A DNA stretch of 10,242 bases from Cudoniella acicularis (Eukaryota; Ascomycota; Leotiomycetes; Helotiales; Helotiaceae), in assembly GCA_013054445.1 (NCBI GenBank), contig JAAMPI010001820.1, forward strand, positions 1 through 10,242, given 5' to 3'. Position numbers and translations under genes: made by a program. Positions 8,331 to 10,242 of the stretch are shown here, piece by piece. The notes beneath the pieces were generated by a model. It saw only the letters and a list, made by a program, of their open reading frames with translations, ran no database searches and was not told the origin of the DNA. Position 1 is the first letter of the stretch, and every line of letters begins with the position of its first letter.

Positions 8331-9555
8331 ATGCTACGGAATCGTATGCTCTCGTTTTCAAAACATCATGTTTTTCAACTCGCCGTATTTCACTTTATAT
8401 TCACCTCTGTACTTGCAAATAATTGCTACTATCCGAATGGGAACGCGTCACCGGACGATCTCCCCTGTACAAATGGTGGAACTGGATTGGAGTCTGCCTG
8501 TTGTGGACCAGGATTTGTTTGTCTCAGTAATGGCCTGTGTATGGACAACTCGACGGCGAGTAGCATAAACAACCCAAACGTTTTCTTCAGAGGATCATGT
8601 ACGGATAAGACGTGGAAGTCTCCAAGTTGCCCGGCATACTGTATAGATGCCGAAGGACCTCATGCGGGGAACGTGACGGGAGGGCAAGCTTTGGCGAAGT
8701 GTTTCAACACCACTATAGACTCGTACTATTGCAGGAACTCGGGGGCCTCTCTGAGTGATTGTAACAACCCTCAGAGGGTTATCACGTTTCCAGGTATGTA
8801 TTGAGAGTTGCTGTGTTCCTGCTTTCATCCATCTTCATCATCACTCTTTTCAATTTCAAATATCACAATGCTAACCTTCGACTCAGGAACACCTTCAGCC
8901 ATCACAACACTTCCCGTGACTAGTTCATCGCCGCAGACATCGTCTGTCTCCCCAGGTGTAACGACGGCAGCAGCAACCAACGGCGCAAATCCTGGTTCTC
9001 AACCCTCATCCACGGGCTTCCCACCCTACTTCACCTCCTCGCTCCCGGGAAATGCACCCACGCCCATCAACCCAATAGGCAGCAACCCCCCTTCAGCCAC
9101 CAACCTCCACCCCCAACGCACCTAGCAGCAGCGGTTCCACCACCTACGCTAGTCAACACGCCGTCTCGATCGCCGCCAGCGTCGGCGGAAGCGTCGGCTT
9201 CATCTTCCTCCTCCTCCTCTTCATCTGCATCTACTACAAACGGCGTAAGAGCATGGAAGTCCAAGAAATTATCAGAGGCCCGCGCTTGCCATCTAGACCG
9301 ACACGTCCTGATGTGAATAGTGCGCCGTTTGATCATCGGCTTGAGGGGAAGAGACCGCCGACGAGACAGAAGAGACTTTTGCAGGGTTATAGAATACCGC
9401 CTGGGGAGAATGATGTGTATGAGATGGATGTGGAGAGTAGTCCTGGGGGTTTGGTTACTATGGATATGGGTTTGGGTGAGGGGCAGGGAGAGGAAAGTGA
9501 AGGGATGATTGGGAGGGCGGTTGGGGGGGCCGGGGACTTGGATATAGGAAGTTGA
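8331..9555 (+). CDS. Cys-rich single-pass membrane protein with Ser/Thr linker (frame break or extra intron)
   Basis: Exon 1 is 8331..8793. Residues 7-29 form a signal peptide ending TSVLA, followed by 12 cysteines (32-144) in two blocks: CYYPNG...ACCGPGFVCLSNGLC and RGSCTDKTW...CPAYC. This is a fungal surface-protein pattern I recognise, with no known biochemical role. Intron 1 (8794..8886, 93 nt) has GTATGT, GCTAAC and CTCAG. Exon 2 starts GTPSAITTLPVTSSSP, and its frame stops at TAG 9121-9123. The membrane segment (VSIAASVGGSVGFIFLLLL, continuing to IYYKRRK; 9163-9246) is in the +1-shifted frame that ends at TGA 9555. A second intron 8958..9078 (GTAACG...CAATAG) or 8958..9096 (...CTTCAG) would join them; so would losing one C in the six-C run at 9086-9091. 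With the shorter intron the product is 336 residues, with a ~100-residue cytosolic tail. The first ATG is chosen for its -3 purine; the ATG at 8346 is an alternative, and an out-of-frame ATG at 8323 overlaps it. Confidence 0.75.
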
Positions 9556-9578
9556 CTATCTTTAATATTCAAAAAATT

Positions 9579-9584
9579 AATAAA
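9579..9584 (+). terminator. Poly(A) signal AATAAA
   Basis: AATAAA lies 24 nt after the stop at 9555, in an A/T-rich stretch, on the coding strand of the Cys-rich membrane protein gene. It fits a fungal 3' processing signal. Confidence 0.5.
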
Positions 9585-9599
9585 ATAATTTTACACAAT

Positions 9600-10025
9600 C
9601 AGGACGCGCGAGGGAGATTTGAAAGTCTTGGGTAATTGACAGTGCGAGTGGGTGATGTTTCATTGTGACTTTGATAACAATTCAAAATTACTGGAAAAGG
9701 AAACTATAACCTAAGTCAATTTACCCAATTTATTACTTGCAGAAAGAAATCAATACTTCCATAACAGACAATCAGCCTCGCTTTGCTTACTGTATTAGCC
9801 TACCCCACCCGCAACTCGTACCGAATTCGCACATGGGGGCCAAAGCAAAAGGCAAAACACGTGATTGTCGTCATATCTTAGGCTCCCCTCGTTAGTCAGC
9901 ACCAACCAAGCCAAAACAAGCCAATCAACTCGCAACAACAGGGATAGCGATCCCAGTCCCACTTTACCTCTAGCCCAATCTCCAGTTGCAAGCTGAGCTG
10001 AGCTGATCCGTCTGTGAGCTTGCTG
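9600..10025 (+). promoter_or_regulatory. Promoter-like region for a plus-strand gene to the right
   Basis: It contains a CACGTG E-box (9858-9863) and a CCAAT box (9921-9925), and then C/A- and pyrimidine-rich DNA, as found upstream of many fungal genes. E-boxes bind bHLH factors, and CCAAT is bound by the HAP/NF-Y complex. There is no other gene between 9556 and the candidate start at 10026. Confidence 0.35.
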
Positions 10026-10242
10026 ATGAGACTTTTTGATACCCGGCGCAGCTCAACTTTCTTTCTCAGCTCTCTTACATTTACACGAGCACGCCAACAA
10101 CCTCCAACCAACAACCAGCAATCATCCGCGGCAACCAACAATTCCAATTCCAATTCCTTTCCCACAAACACCTACGCAGGTAGGCTTCCGCGGCCATCCG
10201 ACCACCATCATCACCACCACACGCGCGAACACACAAACAGCC
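10026..10242 (+). CDS. Possible N-terminal part of a gene leaving the window
   Basis: An ATG at 10026 opens a frame that stays free of stops for 72 codons to the window edge. The translation starts MRLFDTRRSSTFFLSS and becomes low-complexity: Gln/Asn/Ser-rich with an NSNSNS run, then SDHHHHHHTREH. Low-complexity N termini of this kind are common in fungal regulators, but a CA-rich 5' UTR would look much the same. A GTAGGC after CGCAG at 10175 could be a donor in a leader. No domain is visible. Confidence 0.3.
   Translation, partial: MRLFDTRRSSTFFLSSLTFTRARQQPPTNNQQSSAATNNSNSNSFPTNTYAGRLPRPSDHHHHHHTREHTNS

Noticed and set aside
1..10242. A biosynthetic or defence gene cluster
   Set aside because: There is no polyketide or peptide synthase, terpene cyclase, NLR, transposase or pathway regulator; the gene set is mixed and on both strands.

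Overview
The window reads as nuclear DNA of a filamentous ascomycete. Genes have short introns (44-93 nt) with GTRWGT-type donors, CTAAC/CTAAT branch sites and YAG acceptors. Intergenic stretches are long, and one very AT-rich tract looks mutated in the way repeat-induced point mutation (RIP) leaves DNA. Family resemblances (an HSL-type alpha/beta hydrolase, an isp4-like oligopeptide transporter, Cys-rich surface proteins) fit Pezizomycotina. Leotiomycetes is my best guess, from general feel only.

Layout. 1-957 (minus): 5' two thirds of an alpha/beta hydrolase gene with one intron; it runs off the left edge before the catalytic His. 1453-~2170 (minus): a broken Cys-rich secreted-type protein, with a clear C-terminal exon and Cys-knot-like core but a Ser/Thr-rich N-terminal part interrupted by a stop and a frame change. 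It abuts a roughly 12% G+C tract (about 2172-2400) and a hairpin. 2580-2824 (plus): a possible very small spliced gene, resting on a textbook intron. 3275-6447 (minus): a complete 1042-residue oligopeptide transporter (OPT), the strongest call. 6448-8330: a 1.9 kb divergent intergenic region holding an octamer tandem repeat, two microsatellites and a 252-bp element bounded by 40-bp inverted arms that match at 36 of 40 positions. 8331-9555 (plus): a Cys-rich single-pass membrane protein whose membrane segment lies in a different frame from the preceding Ser/Thr linker, so either an unusual intron or a one-base indel is present. 9556-10242: its 3' end, a promoter-like stretch and possibly the first codons of another plus-strand gene.

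Working together: the transporter would bring small peptides across the plasma membrane, the hydrolase would cleave carboxyl esters, and the Cys-rich proteins would sit at or outside the cell surface. Nothing in the sequence shows that they form a cluster or share control. I found no biosynthetic core enzyme, transposase, tRNA, rRNA or CRISPR array.
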